Below, in pieces: positions 1 through 8,419 of a stretch of DNA of 51,629 nt. The notes under the pieces are model-generated. The model was not told the DNA's origin. It did no database searches and worked only from the letters and a program-made list of their open reading frames with translations. Made by a program: the position numbers and the translations under genes. The DNA is from Myxococcota bacterium (GTDB taxonomy: Bacteria; Myxococcota_A; Polyangia; JAAYKL01): positions 1 through 51,629 of the forward strand of contig JASJCT010000019.1 of assembly GCA_030065855.1 (NCBI GenBank), written 5' to 3'. The number at the start of each line of letters is the position of its first letter. Position 1 is the first letter of the stretch.

Positions 1-40
1 TCGAATTTTACCTTTGAAAACAATTGCTTGGACAATTGAA

Positions 41-71
41 AATCCCCCTGCCCCCTTTTTCAAGGGGGATT
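41..71. repeat. AATCCCCCT/AGGGGGATT inverted repeat
   Basis: Perfect 9-base arms at 41-49 and 63-71 enclose a C- and T-rich loop. C/G-rich elements of this shape are common as dispersed intergenic repeats or bidirectional terminators in many bacterial genomes. Only one copy is seen here, so its class is an inference. It lies downstream of the TPR lipoprotein gene, which reads toward it. Confidence 0.5.
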
Positions 72-183
72 CTTTTCTGGCGATCCTACGCTATAAAAAC
101 ACCCAAAAATCCTTAACCGAATGCCATTGCCCTGCGAGGAAAGGGGGAGGGAAAACCACCCTGAATCATTGAATCATTTAGTT

Positions 184-230
184 CCGGTTCCCCCTTTCCG
201 CATCGGAGAGGGGGTTAGGGGGAGAGGTTT
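184..230. repeat. C-rich/G-rich hairpin repeat, possible terminator
   Basis: CCCCC at 190-194 faces GGGGG at 210-214, with an inner CCG/CGG pair around a short CAT loop and further G-runs to 222. It sits directly behind the stop of the minus-strand TPR lipoprotein and could end its transcript. There is no clear T-tract. The composition resembles a dispersed intergenic repeat more than a classical intrinsic terminator. Confidence 0.4.
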
Positions 231-247
231 CCGGGACGGGATACTAG

Positions 248-1207
248 TTACTTCATTTGGGCCTTGCAGGCGTTGAGCCGCTCCTGAGCAGTGCCGGCTG
301 CTTTGGAATCCGGCGCTATTTCAAGGAAGCGCTCGTAGTGATGCGCTGCCTTTGCAAATTGCTTTTTTCTGGCAAGCGCGTTGGCGATAAGCAGGTGGGC
401 CATGCCGTAGGCCTCGTCTTTTTCAAGTGCAGCGCCGTAGAATTCGACTGCCCGGTCGTTCTCTTCGTACTTGGCGAGCAGCATACCCGCGGTCGTAAGT
501 ATCTCTGCCGAGGATTCAGGCAGTGGCGTCAGGCTTTCAAATACGGAAATCGCCTCTTCCAACCGGGTCAATTCGAGGAGCGTCTGGCCCTCTCGGAGCG
601 CGAGGGCGGGTGAATGGGGCGCTGCTTTCCTGCCTTTTTGATAGCTCGCAAGGGCTGCTTTTAAGTCCCCGTCTTGGCGATCCAGATCGCCCAGCCCTTG
701 CCAGGGGCCAGGATCTTCTGGATCGAGCTCGGTGGCTTTTTCATAGTGCGCTCTCGCTTGCCCGGGCTTTTCCATGGATTCGAGCACCAGGGCGTAATTG
801 AAGTGGGCAGACGGATCGTCAGGGCTGAGCTTGAGATAGGTGTTGAGCGCTGCCTCAGCATGGGTCAGGTCGCCTTTTTCCAGTAATAGCAGCCCCAGAT
901 TGTTGTGCGCAGCCTTTAAATTCGCGTCATATCCAATGGCCAGGCGATAGTGGGACTCGGCTGCGTCTGGATTGCCCAGGTTGTTTTGCGCTACCCCAAT
1001 GTAGTAATGCCCCATGGCGTTCTGGGGTTCCTCTTCCACAACAGCTTCGAATACGCTGAGCGCACCGCTAAAATCCCCTTTTTCCAGCAGCGCTTCCCCT
1101 CTTTTGATGGTCATGGGTCCGGCTGGCTCGTTTTCTCGCGTGGTGATCTTTGATCCGCCACATGCGACCAGCAGGGTGAGTACTACAATACCTGAAATTC
1201 GCGCCAT
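248..1207 (-). CDS. TPR-repeat lipoprotein
   Basis: This 319-residue protein opens with a short signal sequence and a lipobox (LVAC, Cys16), so it is probably lipid-anchored. From about residue 32 to the end it is made of tandem 34-residue tetratricopeptide repeats, recognisable from recurring patterns such as GHYYIGVAQNNLGNPDAAESH and AHNNLGLLLLEKGDLTHAE. TPR proteins of this kind act as scaffolds for partner proteins in the envelope, and no enzymatic domain is visible. The ATG start is supported by GGAGGT seven bases upstream. It stands alone on the minus strand, so the partner cannot be guessed from context. Confidence 0.9.
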   Translation of the reverse strand: MARISGIVVLTLLVACGGSKITTRENEPAGPMTIKRGEALLEKGDFSGALSVFEAVVEEEPQNAMGHYYIGVAQNNLGNPDAAESHYRLAIGYDANLKAAHNNLGLLLLEKGDLTHAEAALNTYLKLSPDDPSAHFNYALVLESMEKPGQARAHYEKATELDPEDPGPWQGLGDLDRQDGDLKAALASYQKGRKAAPHSPALALREGQTLLELTRLEEAISVFESLTPLPESSAEILTTAGMLLAKYEENDRAVEFYGAALEKDEAYGMAHLLIANALARKKQFAKAAHHYERFLEIAPDSKAAGTAQERLNACKAQMK

Positions 1208-1550
1208 TCTCAGTACCTCCGTATGGTTCGGCTGTCACTGCCACCCTAATTTGGTGCACTGACTAAAAAAAAGCAACGATTTGTTGTGGCATTGCCCCAA
1301 TGGTTGACGCACATTCATGCGTGGGGTAAAGGAGCTCTTGCCCTGCAATGGGTTTTGGGGAGGGTTACACTTTTGGGAGGTTTTTTGAATGTACATTTAT
1401 CGCAAGAGACATGAGAAAAAAGTGCGGAACCGCTGTGCCAGGAGAAACGCGCGACTCAAGGCAAAAAACCGACGCCGCAAAATCCGTAAAAGCGGGCTCA
1501 CACACTGACGACCCGCTGATGCACCTCGCTCCCATCCCCTAGGCACACCC
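1208..1550. other. intergenic region without a supported gene
   Basis: This 343-base divergent gap separates the TPR lipoprotein from the radical SAM gene. It should hold promoters for both. A 64-codon ORF at 1348-1542 has no recognisable product or ribosome-binding site and was not called. The stretch 1448-1500 is rich in GCAAA and ACGC motifs but does not fold convincingly into a known riboswitch by eye. Confidence 0.5.
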
Positions 1551-2486
1551 ATGCGGATATACGGACCTGTCCCATCTCGCCGGTTCGGTCTCTCCCTTGG
1601 GGTTGATCTGGTGCCGAGAAAGGTTTGCTCGTTTGACTGTATTTACTGTCAGGTAGGGCCGACAGACCGCTTAATTGCCACGCCTGATGATTTTTACGCC
1701 GTTGACGAGGTGATTGCCGATATCGAGTCAGCCCTCGAGGCGGGCCCGCGTCCAGATGTATTGACCTTTGCAGGGTCAGGGGAGCCTACGCTCTATCGCT
1801 CCCTGGGCCAGCTCATCGATAGGTGCCGGGATCTTACCGATATCCCCATCCTGCTCATCACCAATAGCTCCCAGTTCTGGCGGGACGAAGTTGCCCTGGC
1901 CGCATGCAAGGTCGATGTGTTGGCTCCGTCCCTGGACGCCGGAGACGATGCCGCGTACCAGCGGATAAATCGCCCCCATCTAGACATCACTTACGACAGG
2001 CTCCTCGGCGGGCTCGAAAGGGTCACCCAGGCGTTCCAAGGAGAAATTCGACTCGAGGTGATGCTCATTCGAGACATCAACGACAACGAAGCGAGCCTGC
2101 AAGCTATTGCGCGCCAATTAGCACCCCTTCGCTTTGATCAGGTCGATGTCAACACCCCGGTCCGGCCACCCATACCTGAGCGGAGCGCATTGCCGTGTTA
2201 TAAGGCAGCCCTTGACCGGGCGCGCGCCCTGTTCGGACCCACTGCCCGGGCGATTGGTAGGTTTGAAAGCCAGCCAGCGCCAATGGCCTGCGAACAACGC
2301 CCGTTTACCGACCTCGACAAGGATATTCGAGAAACACTGCAACGAAGACCCTGCACCGTAGAAGACCTCATCGCAGCCTTGGGTGTGGGCCGCGGCATGG
2401 TGCTCACCTCCCTGCATCGGTTGACATCTGCAGGCCTGATAAACACCCACGCCAGCGGATCTGAGACGTATTTCCACGCTTTATAG
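1551..2486 (+). CDS. radical SAM protein with C-terminal winged-helix region
   Basis: The 311-residue product carries the radical SAM [4Fe-4S] motif C-x3-C-x2-C (Cys26, Cys30, Cys33 in VCSFDCIYC) and the glycine-rich SAM-contact segment FAGSGEPTL near residue 70. The N-terminus (RIYGPVPSRRFGLSLGVDL) is typical of the COG0731-type Fe-S oxidoreductases, a group related to wyosine-synthesis enzymes whose substrate is mostly unknown. The last 60 residues look like a small winged-helix domain that could bind nucleic acid. Its stop overlaps the stop of the convergent hydrolase gene by a few bases. The family call is firm, the substrate is unknown. Confidence 0.9.
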   Translation: MRIYGPVPSRRFGLSLGVDLVPRKVCSFDCIYCQVGPTDRLIATPDDFYAVDEVIADIESALEAGPRPDVLTFAGSGEPTLYRSLGQLIDRCRDLTDIPILLITNSSQFWRDEVALAACKVDVLAPSLDAGDDAAYQRINRPHLDITYDRLLGGLERVTQAFQGEIRLEVMLIRDINDNEASLQAIARQLAPLRFDQVDVNTPVRPPIPERSALPCYKAALDRARALFGPTARAIGRFESQPAPMACEQRPFTDLDKDIRETLQRRPCTVEDLIAALGVGRGMVLTSLHRLTSAGLINTHASGSETYFHAL

Positions 2487-3182
2487 CGTCATGACCGAGC
2501 ACCACCGCTCGATTTCTGACGCGATGGGGAGGTCGTTGCGCTTGAGTGCGGCCACAATGGCGGGTTCGTTATAGCGGAGGAATGGGTTGCACGACCGTTC
2601 CTCGGCGAGCGTGGAAACCACGCAATCCGGCTTGTATGCCGCTAAGAAGCGATCGAGCGCCCGATTGTCCGGCTCGAGGGTCTTTGCAAATTGCACTGAT
2701 TCCCGAACGTAGTCGTGCCCTGCGTAAATGCGGGTCTGGGGTGGAAAGGCGAGCAGACGCTGCAGCGATCGGTAAAACGCGACCAAGTCTCCAGTAAAGC
2801 AGTTGCCCACTGTACCGTTAAAGAGGGTATCCCCAGTGATCAAGGTACCGTCCGAGAAAAAGACAACGGAATCTGCGGAATGCCCTGGGGTTGGGATCAC
2901 ACCGATGTTCTGTCCGGACAGGCAAATGGCCGCTCCCTTGGTGGCCATCTCGAAGCTGTCTAATAAGACGGCGTCGGTTTGAGCCAGTAGCTGGGCATTG
3001 CCAACAGTGTGATCCCCGTGGCCATGGGTGTTGACCACGTATTTCAACACCCGTTGGGTCTTTAAAAGAAATGCCTGAATGGCAGCGACCGCCCCGCCGT
3101 CAATCGCCATCGCCTCCCTTGGCCCGCATACCACGTAGGCCAGGTTATCCACTCCATACCGAAATTGATGTATTTCTAGCAT
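2481..3182 (-). CDS. MBL-fold hydrolase, glyoxalase II-like
   Basis: A metallo-beta-lactamase-fold hydrolase of 233 residues from the preferred start. The dinuclear metal motif THGHGDH (His53, His55, Asp57, His58) is intact. It is followed by the later ligands in PTPGHS, GDTLF and YAGHDY, as in hydroxyacylglutathione hydrolase and related thioesterases. The frame extends to a GTG at 3209, but ATG at 3182 begins the conserved MLEIHQF sequence and has a GGAAG ribosome site, so it is preferred. The substrate could be a glutathione or other thioester; glyoxalase II itself is only one possibility. It is convergent with the radical SAM gene. Confidence 0.88.
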   Translation of the reverse strand: MLEIHQFRYGVDNLAYVVCGPREAMAIDGGAVAAIQAFLLKTQRVLKYVVNTHGHGDHTVGNAQLLAQTDAVLLDSFEMATKGAAICLSGQNIGVIPTPGHSADSVVFFSDGTLITGDTLFNGTVGNCFTGDLVAFYRSLQRLLAFPPQTRIYAGHDYVRESVQFAKTLEPDNRALDRFLAAYKPDCVVSTLAEERSCNPFLRYNEPAIVAALKRNDLPIASEIERWCSVMTL

Positions 3183-3290
3183 CGTTCTTCCAACCTCGAC
3201 CCTTCCCACATTTTCAAATGCATTGTATATTACCTCGTATGCACAACCTAGAATCCTCGTCCAAATGCCCAGAATTTTAAAAAAAAGTTG

Positions 3291-3305
3291 ACAATATAAT
3301 GTTGT
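3291..3305. promoter_or_regulatory. AT-rich promoter region of the cys operon
   Basis: A TATAAT hexamer at 3295-3300 is a plausible -10 element for the Rrf2-cysK-cysE transcript, which would start near 3307. A TTGACA at 3288-3293 lies too close to pair with it as a -35 box. The ACAA...TTGT symmetry over this span may also contribute to regulator binding. Confidence 0.45.
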
Positions 3306-3307
3306 AT

Positions 3308-3326
3308 GTCCACTAAAATAGTGGAC
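3308..3326. promoter_or_regulatory. Rrf2-type operator palindrome
   Basis: GTCCACT and AGTGGAC form perfect 7-base arms around AAAAT. The central ACTAAAATAGT matches the core of IscR-type operators (ACTRWWWYAGT). It overlaps the inferred transcription start and lies just in front of an Rrf2-family gene, so autoregulation is likely. Confidence 0.65.
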
Positions 3327-3338
3327 TTTAGAGGTGCT

Positions 3339-3758
3339 ATGCTAAAGCTGACGACAAGGGGACGCTATGGCCTACGGGCAATGATAGAATTGGCCAAGGC
3401 CTTTGGTGAGGGTCCGGTCCTCATGGGAGATATTGCCAAGCGACAGGCGTTTTCGCGAAAGTACTTGCACGCCCTGCTCACGTCCCTCAAGGATGCGGGT
3501 CTTGTCATGAGCCGGCGAGGCAATGGCGGGGGATATGTGCTCGCCAAATCCCCTTCTGATATTCTGGTAAGTGAGATATTCGAAGCGTTGGAGGGAGAAA
3601 TGGCAATTGTGGACTGCCTGATCGATCCCAACCTATGCGAGCGAAACAAGATCTGTGAGGCCCAATCCCTGTGGAGAAGACTAAACGATACAATGCTAAG
3701 TGTGTTGCGCACCGCTACACTCTCGGAACTGGTAACGAAGAAGGGAAACCTCTATTAG
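3339..3758 (+). CDS. Rrf2-family transcriptional regulator (IscR/CymR-like)
   Basis: From ATG 3339 the protein is 139 residues and begins MLKLTTRGRYGLRAM, the standard Rrf2 N-terminus. The winged helix spans about residues 1-70 (with GNGGGYVLAK as the wing). Three cysteines, Cys93, Cys100 and Cys106, sit where IscR holds its Fe-S cluster, with C-x6-C-x5-C spacing (IscR C-x5-C-x5-C). CymR regulators of cysteine genes usually lack these, so the protein may sense Fe-S or redox state. The frame is open from ATG 3306, but that codon precedes the operator and probable transcription start. cysK follows 23 bases downstream. Confidence 0.9.
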   Translation: MLKLTTRGRYGLRAMIELAKAFGEGPVLMGDIAKRQAFSRKYLHALLTSLKDAGLVMSRRGNGGGYVLAKSPSDILVSEIFEALEGEMAIVDCLIDPNLCERNKICEAQSLWRRLNDTMLSVLRTATLSELVTKKGNLY

Positions 3759-3781
3759 AGAAATCCCTATCGAGGTGAGAC

Positions 3782-4717
3782 ATGACATCAATTGCGCGTG
3801 ATATTACTGAACTCGTTGGCAAGACCCCTTTGGTGCGTCTTAATCGAATTGCAAACGGGGCCAAGGCGACCGTCGCAGTGAAGTTGGAATCTTTAAACCC
3901 ACTTGCCAGTGTCAAAGACCGCATTGGGTTGGCCATGATCAACGCGGCTGAGCAGGAGGGCCGTATCGGGAAAGACACGACCATCATCGAACCCACGAGC
4001 GGCAACACCGGCATTGCCCTGGCGTTTATCTGCGCTGCACGGGGCTATCGCCTCACCCTTGCCATGCCCGACACCATGAGCATCGAGCGGCGGAAGCTGC
4101 TCAAATCCCTGGGCGCAGAACTCGTGCTCACCCCAGGTGCAAAGGGCATGAAAGGGGCTGTTGAAAAGGCGACCGAGCTTTGCCGTGAGATCCCAAATGC
4201 ATTCATGCCCCAGCAGTTTGCCAATCCGGCCAATCCGGAAATCCACCGCACCACGACGGCCCAGGAAATATGGAACGACACGGAGGGAGAGATTGACATT
4301 TTCGTGGCCGGCGTGGGCACGGGCGGTACCATCACAGGCGTCTGTGAGGTGCTTAAGGAGCGCAAGCCTTCGGTGCTGGGTGTGGCAGTGGAGCCGGTGG
4401 ATTCGCCGGTGATCTCGGGTGGTGACCCCGGGCCCCACAAAATTCAGGGGATTGGCGCTGGGTTTGTGCCAGAGGTGCTCAATAGGAACGCCTTTGACGA
4501 GATTATCCAAGTGCGCCACGAGGACGCAGGCGCCACCGCCCGTCTGTTGGCCAAGAAAGAAGGTATTCTAGGGGGGATATCAGCCGGGGCAAACGTATGG
4601 GCCGCGCTCGAAATGGCAAAACGACCGGAGAACGAGGGCAAGCTCATTGTCACGGTGATCTGCGATACAGGCGAGCGATATCTCAGTACCTGGCTGTTTG
4701 AGGAGCCCAATGACTGA
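3782..4717 (+). CDS. cysK: cysteine synthase A
   Basis: O-acetylserine sulfhydrylase of 311 residues, a cytoplasmic PLP enzyme that makes cysteine from O-acetylserine and sulfide. The PLP lysine is Lys45 in NPLASVKDR. The substrate loop TSGNTG and the phosphate-binding GTGGT are intact, and length is normal for the family. GAGGTG precedes the ATG. The gene is sandwiched between the Rrf2 regulator and serine acetyltransferase, and its last 8 bases overlap the next start, which suggests translational coupling of the two enzymes that form the cysteine synthase complex. CysM or cystathionine beta-synthase-like activity is less likely given this context. Confidence 0.95.
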   Translation: MTSIARDITELVGKTPLVRLNRIANGAKATVAVKLESLNPLASVKDRIGLAMINAAEQEGRIGKDTTIIEPTSGNTGIALAFICAARGYRLTLAMPDTMSIERRKLLKSLGAELVLTPGAKGMKGAVEKATELCREIPNAFMPQQFANPANPEIHRTTTAQEIWNDTEGEIDIFVAGVGTGGTITGVCEVLKERKPSVLGVAVEPVDSPVISGGDPGPHKIQGIGAGFVPEVLNRNAFDEIIQVRHEDAGATARLLAKKEGILGGISAGANVWAALEMAKRPENEGKLIVTVICDTGERYLSTWLFEEPND

Positions 4718-5711
4718 TATGCGGCATAAAAGAGGCCCTGCTTCGGCATCACTGGCCGACGCGTTGTCGCGGGTCCGAGAAATTACACCGAACGGCACCA
4801 CCGGTGATTTGTCCCAAGTGGTCGATTTTCTGTGCGACAGCTATAACGGGAGCGCAAAGTGGATGCGGCACACCACCGTGCGCGCTGCACTGCCGTCGCG
4901 AGATGCGGTGATCGACATGGTCGAGGCGCTCCGGTCCGTGCTGTTTCCCGGCTACTACGGCACCTCTGAAATGAGCGCTGAGAGCATGCGGTTTCACGTG
5001 GGATCTACCCTGGACCAGGTCCTTCGGACCCTTCAAGAGCAGGTGCGCCGCGGGCTGTGCTTTGTCTGCCTACAAGACTCGGATGACAACTGCGCGGAAT
5101 GCGAGGGGCAGGCCCTTGCCATCACACAGGCGTTCTTATCCAGATTGCCCCATGTGAGAGAGCTGCTTGCGACAGATGTGGCCGCGGCATATGAGGGGGA
5201 TCCTGCTGCTGGCAGCCCGGACGAAGCGGTCTTTTGCTATCCAGGCCTGCAGGCGATCACCAATTATAGGTTGGCCCACGAGCTCCACCGGTTAAATGTC
5301 CCCCTGATTCCGCGCATTATTGCCGAGCACGCACACAGCATCACCGGTATCGATATTCATCCCGGCGCGGTCATCGGCGAGAAATTCTTCATCGATCACG
5401 GCACTGGTGTGGTTATCGGTGAGACCAGCATCATCGGCAATCGGGTGCGAATCTACCAAGGGGTCACCCTCGGCGCCAAGAGCCTACCACTGGACAAAGA
5501 CGGCCGTCCCATCAAGGGGATAGCTCGGCATCCAATCGTTGAGGACGACGTGGTCATCTATTCGGGAGCGACCATTCTCGGCCGGGTCAGCATTGGTCAG
5601 GGGTCGATCATCGGCGGCAACGTATGGCTCACCCGAAGTGTCTCAGCGGGCAGTCGTATCACCCAAGCACAGGTAAGGCAGGACAAGTTCATCGACGGGG
5701 GCGGGATTTGA
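4710..5711 (+). CDS. cysE: serine O-acetyltransferase (EpsC-type)
   Basis: Makes O-acetylserine from serine and acetyl-CoA, supplying CysK. The C-terminal half has the left-handed beta-helix hexapeptide repeats and the active-site block ([19 protein letters not shown]). The product is 333 residues, longer than E. coli CysE because of its N-terminal region. That region includes an unusual Cys117-x2-Cys120-x7-Cys128-x2-Cys131 knuckle that could bind zinc or a cluster. ATG 4710 is chosen over the upstream TTG 4698 because GAGGAG lies four bases before it and it gives the ATGACTGA overlap with cysK. The C-terminus has the flexible tail usual for the enzyme. Confidence 0.93.
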   Translation: MTDMRHKRGPASASLADALSRVREITPNGTTGDLSQVVDFLCDSYNGSAKWMRHTTVRAALPSRDAVIDMVEALRSVLFPGYYGTSEMSAESMRFHVGSTLDQVLRTLQEQVRRGLCFVCLQDSDDNCAECEGQALAITQAFLSRLPHVRELLATDVAAAYEGDPAAGSPDEAVFCYPGLQAITNYRLAHELHRLNVPLIPRIIAEHAHSITGIDIHPGAVIGEKFFIDHGTGVVIGETSIIGNRVRIYQGVTLGAKSLPLDKDGRPIKGIARHPIVEDDVVIYSGATILGRVSIGQGSIIGGNVWLTRSVSAGSRITQAQVRQDKFIDGGGI

Positions 5712-5748
5712 CAATGCGCTGGTCAGGGCTCCGGTATTTGGGATTTCA

Positions 5749-7011
5749 GTGATGCTCGACGCGGTTGCCGGTATCTTGCGCGAGGCGTGGCTGTTATTCG
5801 CCCAAATGGCCCCCTACCTGCTGCTAGGGATCGCCGTGGCCGGTGCCATGCACGTGTTGATCCCCATGGGGGTCGTGGCCCAGCAGCTGGGCAGGCCTGG
5901 CATGGGATCTGTTTTCAAGGCCGCGATTCTGGGTGTGCCCTTGCCCCTTTGCTCTTGCGGCGTTGTGCCAGTGGCCGCTTCCCTAAAAAAGAGCGGCGCC
6001 AGTCCAGGCGCTGTGGTGAGCTTTCTGGTCACCACGCCAACGTCTGGCGTGGACTCCATGCTCGCGACTTACTCCCTGCTCGGTGGCGCTGTGGCAGTGG
6101 CCCGGGTCATTGCTTCTTTTGTCATCGGGCTCTTTGCCGGTATGGCCACTGTCCTGGGCCTGCGCAAAGGACAGGCTGCACCCCAGATTGAGAAACCGAT
6201 CGAGCCCGAACAACCCATCAGCCAAAAAGGAAATCCAATCCTGGTGGGAGGCGCCTATGCACTTCAGGATCTCATGGGGGGCATTGCCAGGCCCCTGGCC
6301 ATTGGCACCCTGTTGGGGGGAGGCATTGCGTATTTCCTACCGCCCGGTATCTTAGGGCAATACGTGGGCCAAGGCGTGCTTTCCTATCTGATCATGCTTG
6401 CCGTGGGCATTCCCCTGTACGTGTGCGCCAGTGGATCCATTCCCCTGGCCGCTGCCCTGCTGGCAAAGGGGATCAGCCCTGGGGCGGCCATCATATTCCT
6501 GATTGCCGGTCCAGCCACCAACGCGGCGACGGTGACGATTATTTCAGGCCTACTCGGGAAACGGGCCCTGTTCATCTACCTGGCTGTGCTCATCCTCGGC
6601 TCTCTCTTGGCCGGTGCATCTGCTGATTTCTTGTTTGAGACATTTCCGTCTCTGATGCCCATTTCGTTCGGACACGGCCACCATCATGACACTGGCGGCC
6701 TGTCTGTCCTGGAGATAGTGAGCGGCGTGGGGCTCGCCCTCTTGGTCGCCTATCACCTTGCGATGCCCATCGTTAGGCGGCTTCGCGCTGAAAAAAAGGA
6801 AGACAGCATGTTTCAACTAAAGGTTCCTGACATGACCTGCGGACACTGCGCTGGCGCAGTAAAAAAAGCAGTCAGTGCCCTGGACGGGGTGCGAGGCGTG
6901 GATGCGGATCCCATTACCAAAATCGTCAACGTGGACATGGATGACACCACTGACGCCACTGCCATCAAACACGCCATCTCACAAGCAGGATTCCACCCCG
7001 AAACCCTCTAG
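5749..7011 (+). CDS. SO_0444-like Cu/Zn efflux permease with C-terminal HMA domain
   Basis: A polytopic permease of about 420 residues. Conserved intramembrane motifs PLCSCGVVPVA and TTPTSGVDS mark the COG0701 permease family. A histidine-rich loop (HGHHHD) lies near residue 307. The last 65 residues form a heavy-metal-associated domain with MTCGHC. Members annotated as SO_0444-type transporters are linked to copper/zinc export; here that is by family resemblance. Start is GTG 5749 or ATG 5752. It begins 37 bases after cysE and may share its transcript, which would tie metal export to cysteine supply. An internal ATG at 6808 has its own ribosome site. Confidence 0.88.
   Translation: MMLDAVAGILREAWLLFAQMAPYLLLGIAVAGAMHVLIPMGVVAQQLGRPGMGSVFKAAILGVPLPLCSCGVVPVAASLKKSGASPGAVVSFLVTTPTSGVDSMLATYSLLGGAVAVARVIASFVIGLFAGMATVLGLRKGQAAPQIEKPIEPEQPISQKGNPILVGGAYALQDLMGGIARPLAIGTLLGGGIAYFLPPGILGQYVGQGVLSYLIMLAVGIPLYVCASGSIPLAAALLAKGISPGAAIIFLIAGPATNAATVTIISGLLGKRALFIYLAVLILGSLLAGASADFLFETFPSLMPISFGHGHHHDTGGLSVLEIVSGVGLALLVAYHLAMPIVRRLRAEKKEDSMFQLKVPDMTCGHCAGAVKKAVSALDGVRGVDADPITKIVNVDMDDTTDATAIKHAISQAGFHPETL
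6808..7011 (+). CDS. possible internally initiated HMA metallochaperone
   Basis: ATG 6808 lies exactly at the start of the HMA domain (MFQLKVPDMTCGHCAGAV) inside the permease gene. An AAGGAAG-type ribosome site stands about five bases before it. Translation from here would release a 67-residue CopZ-like chaperone identical to the permease tail. This is an inference from the site. The purine-rich stretch could simply encode the KKED linker. Confidence 0.3.
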   Translation: MFQLKVPDMTCGHCAGAVKKAVSALDGVRGVDADPITKIVNVDMDDTTDATAIKHAISQAGFHPETL

Positions 7012-7022
7012 GCGTTTAAAAG

Positions 7023-8264
7023 TTATTCACTTAAGTAGTTATCCAGCGCAGAATTGTTGGATCTTATTTTCTTTTTGCTATGCGGTTGTTGTTGGTCTTG
7101 GCTGTACGATTCCTTGGCGTCAGCGGTCGATTCAGCTTTTCCTGCGATTGGCTTTGGATTAAGCACAAGGCTGTTTATCAAGACGCGTGCACCTTCCTCG
7201 ATTTCTTTCACCTTCAGCCATAATAAAATTCTCGAGTCGACTTGCACCATCCCGCTTGCGCCCAAATAGAATTCCTGCGTCACGGTTTTATCGGACGTTT
7301 TGAGCGTTAAAATCGCATTCCCATCATCCTCTTTCCGAATCCAAAACACGGCCTCTTGAAACTCGGGGCAATCCGGCGTTTGGGGGGCGGCATCGTTCCA
7401 TACCAAGTAAACATCGCACAGATCGGTTTTTCGTTCGTGCCGGATGGTCTTCTTGGGGGGCACCTGGTACGCGAAATAAATGGGACGCTCTGATTTAAGC
7501 ACCCATTTTTTCATATATCGGTTCTCTGGTGGTGGCACTTCCTTCTCGGTAATTGGTTGGCCATCGGGCGATTCGAACAGGACCTCCCCAGCTGCATTTT
7601 TGACGGGATTGCCCCGCTTATCCAAGACCTTTTTGTAAGAAAAGAACGCATCGGACTCGATGGTCATGTTTTCCGCACCTACCGCGCTCAGCATCTCCTC
7701 TTGGATCTCCGGGTTGATGGGTCGGTCTGTTTGGAACTCCAATGTATGGGCGCCAATCAGCGTTGTTGCCAGGTGAACACCCTTGGGAAGTTTTCCATTT
7801 TCATTGAAACATTGCTGTTCCTCTACAAATCGCAGTGCCTCATTGGGAACCGTCGCTAAGACCAGCCCATCTGCTTTTACCTGCCATGCTCGGGTCAGTT
7901 CTTCTGTCAGTCCAGGGATCTCCAAGTCGCGCAAAAACCAATGCTGAATGGTTTTAGAAATTTTTTTCCAGTGCTCGTTGACAATGCCCCGAGTATTCTC
8001 GTCCGCTTCACGTTGCGACAGTTTCTTCACCGGTTCCAAACAAGGCGTTGGATCAACACCGTCAGGTCCAACCAAGGCTGGCAGTTGCAGCTTTTTTAAA
8101 TGAACGGTATTCAACGGGGCATACACGCGGTAATCTAATCCTTTTTTTCCTCTTTTGTCACTATTGATGGATTTCGTCGATTTTGATTTGGCCCCACCAA
8201 AAGCACATCCCGTAACCACAACCAATACTATCGCCACAAAGCACTTTGAAAACCGTCCGAGCAT
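7023..8264 (-). CDS. hypothetical lipoprotein
   Basis: A 413-residue protein with signal sequence and lipobox (VVTGC, Cys20), so probably a lipoprotein. AGGAGGT stands five bases before the ATG. After a Ser/Lys-rich linker there is a long mixed alpha/beta region with no motif I recognise. The C-terminus is Gln/Ser/Lys-rich. It is separated from the next minus-strand gene by 155 bases and is convergent with the metal permease, so context offers little. Function unknown. Confidence 0.82.
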   Translation of the reverse strand: MLGRFSKCFVAIVLVVVTGCAFGGAKSKSTKSINSDKRGKKGLDYRVYAPLNTVHLKKLQLPALVGPDGVDPTPCLEPVKKLSQREADENTRGIVNEHWKKISKTIQHWFLRDLEIPGLTEELTRAWQVKADGLVLATVPNEALRFVEEQQCFNENGKLPKGVHLATTLIGAHTLEFQTDRPINPEIQEEMLSAVGAENMTIESDAFFSYKKVLDKRGNPVKNAAGEVLFESPDGQPITEKEVPPPENRYMKKWVLKSERPIYFAYQVPPKKTIRHERKTDLCDVYLVWNDAAPQTPDCPEFQEAVFWIRKEDDGNAILTLKTSDKTVTQEFYLGASGMVQVDSRILLWLKVKEIEEGARVLINSLVLNPKPIAGKAESTADAKESYSQDQQQPHSKKKIRSNNSALDNYLSE

Positions 8265-8419
8265 TCAAACCTCCTGCACAAACTAGTAATTGCATTAAGA
8301 CTAAAAATATAGGCAGCATAAAAGCACTTTCAGAGGCTTTTCTCAATTGATTTTTGAGCGTTATTGCTGGAAGCGTTGGATGGGTAGCCAAATAACCTAA
8401 CTTGCCACACCTGGGGCAG

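Noticed and set aside
1448..1500. Possible GEMM (c-di-GMP) riboswitch before the radical SAM gene
   Set aside because: GGCAAA and ACGC-GCAAA occur in order, but the fixed spacing, receptor and stems of the GEMM fold are not seen.
1348..1542. 64-codon ORF before the radical SAM gene
   Set aside because: No ribosome site, no recognisable content, and it lies in a promoter region.
3893..4519. 208-codon ORF antisense to cysK
   Set aside because: cysK has full family motifs in its own frame; the opposite ORF is a shadow.
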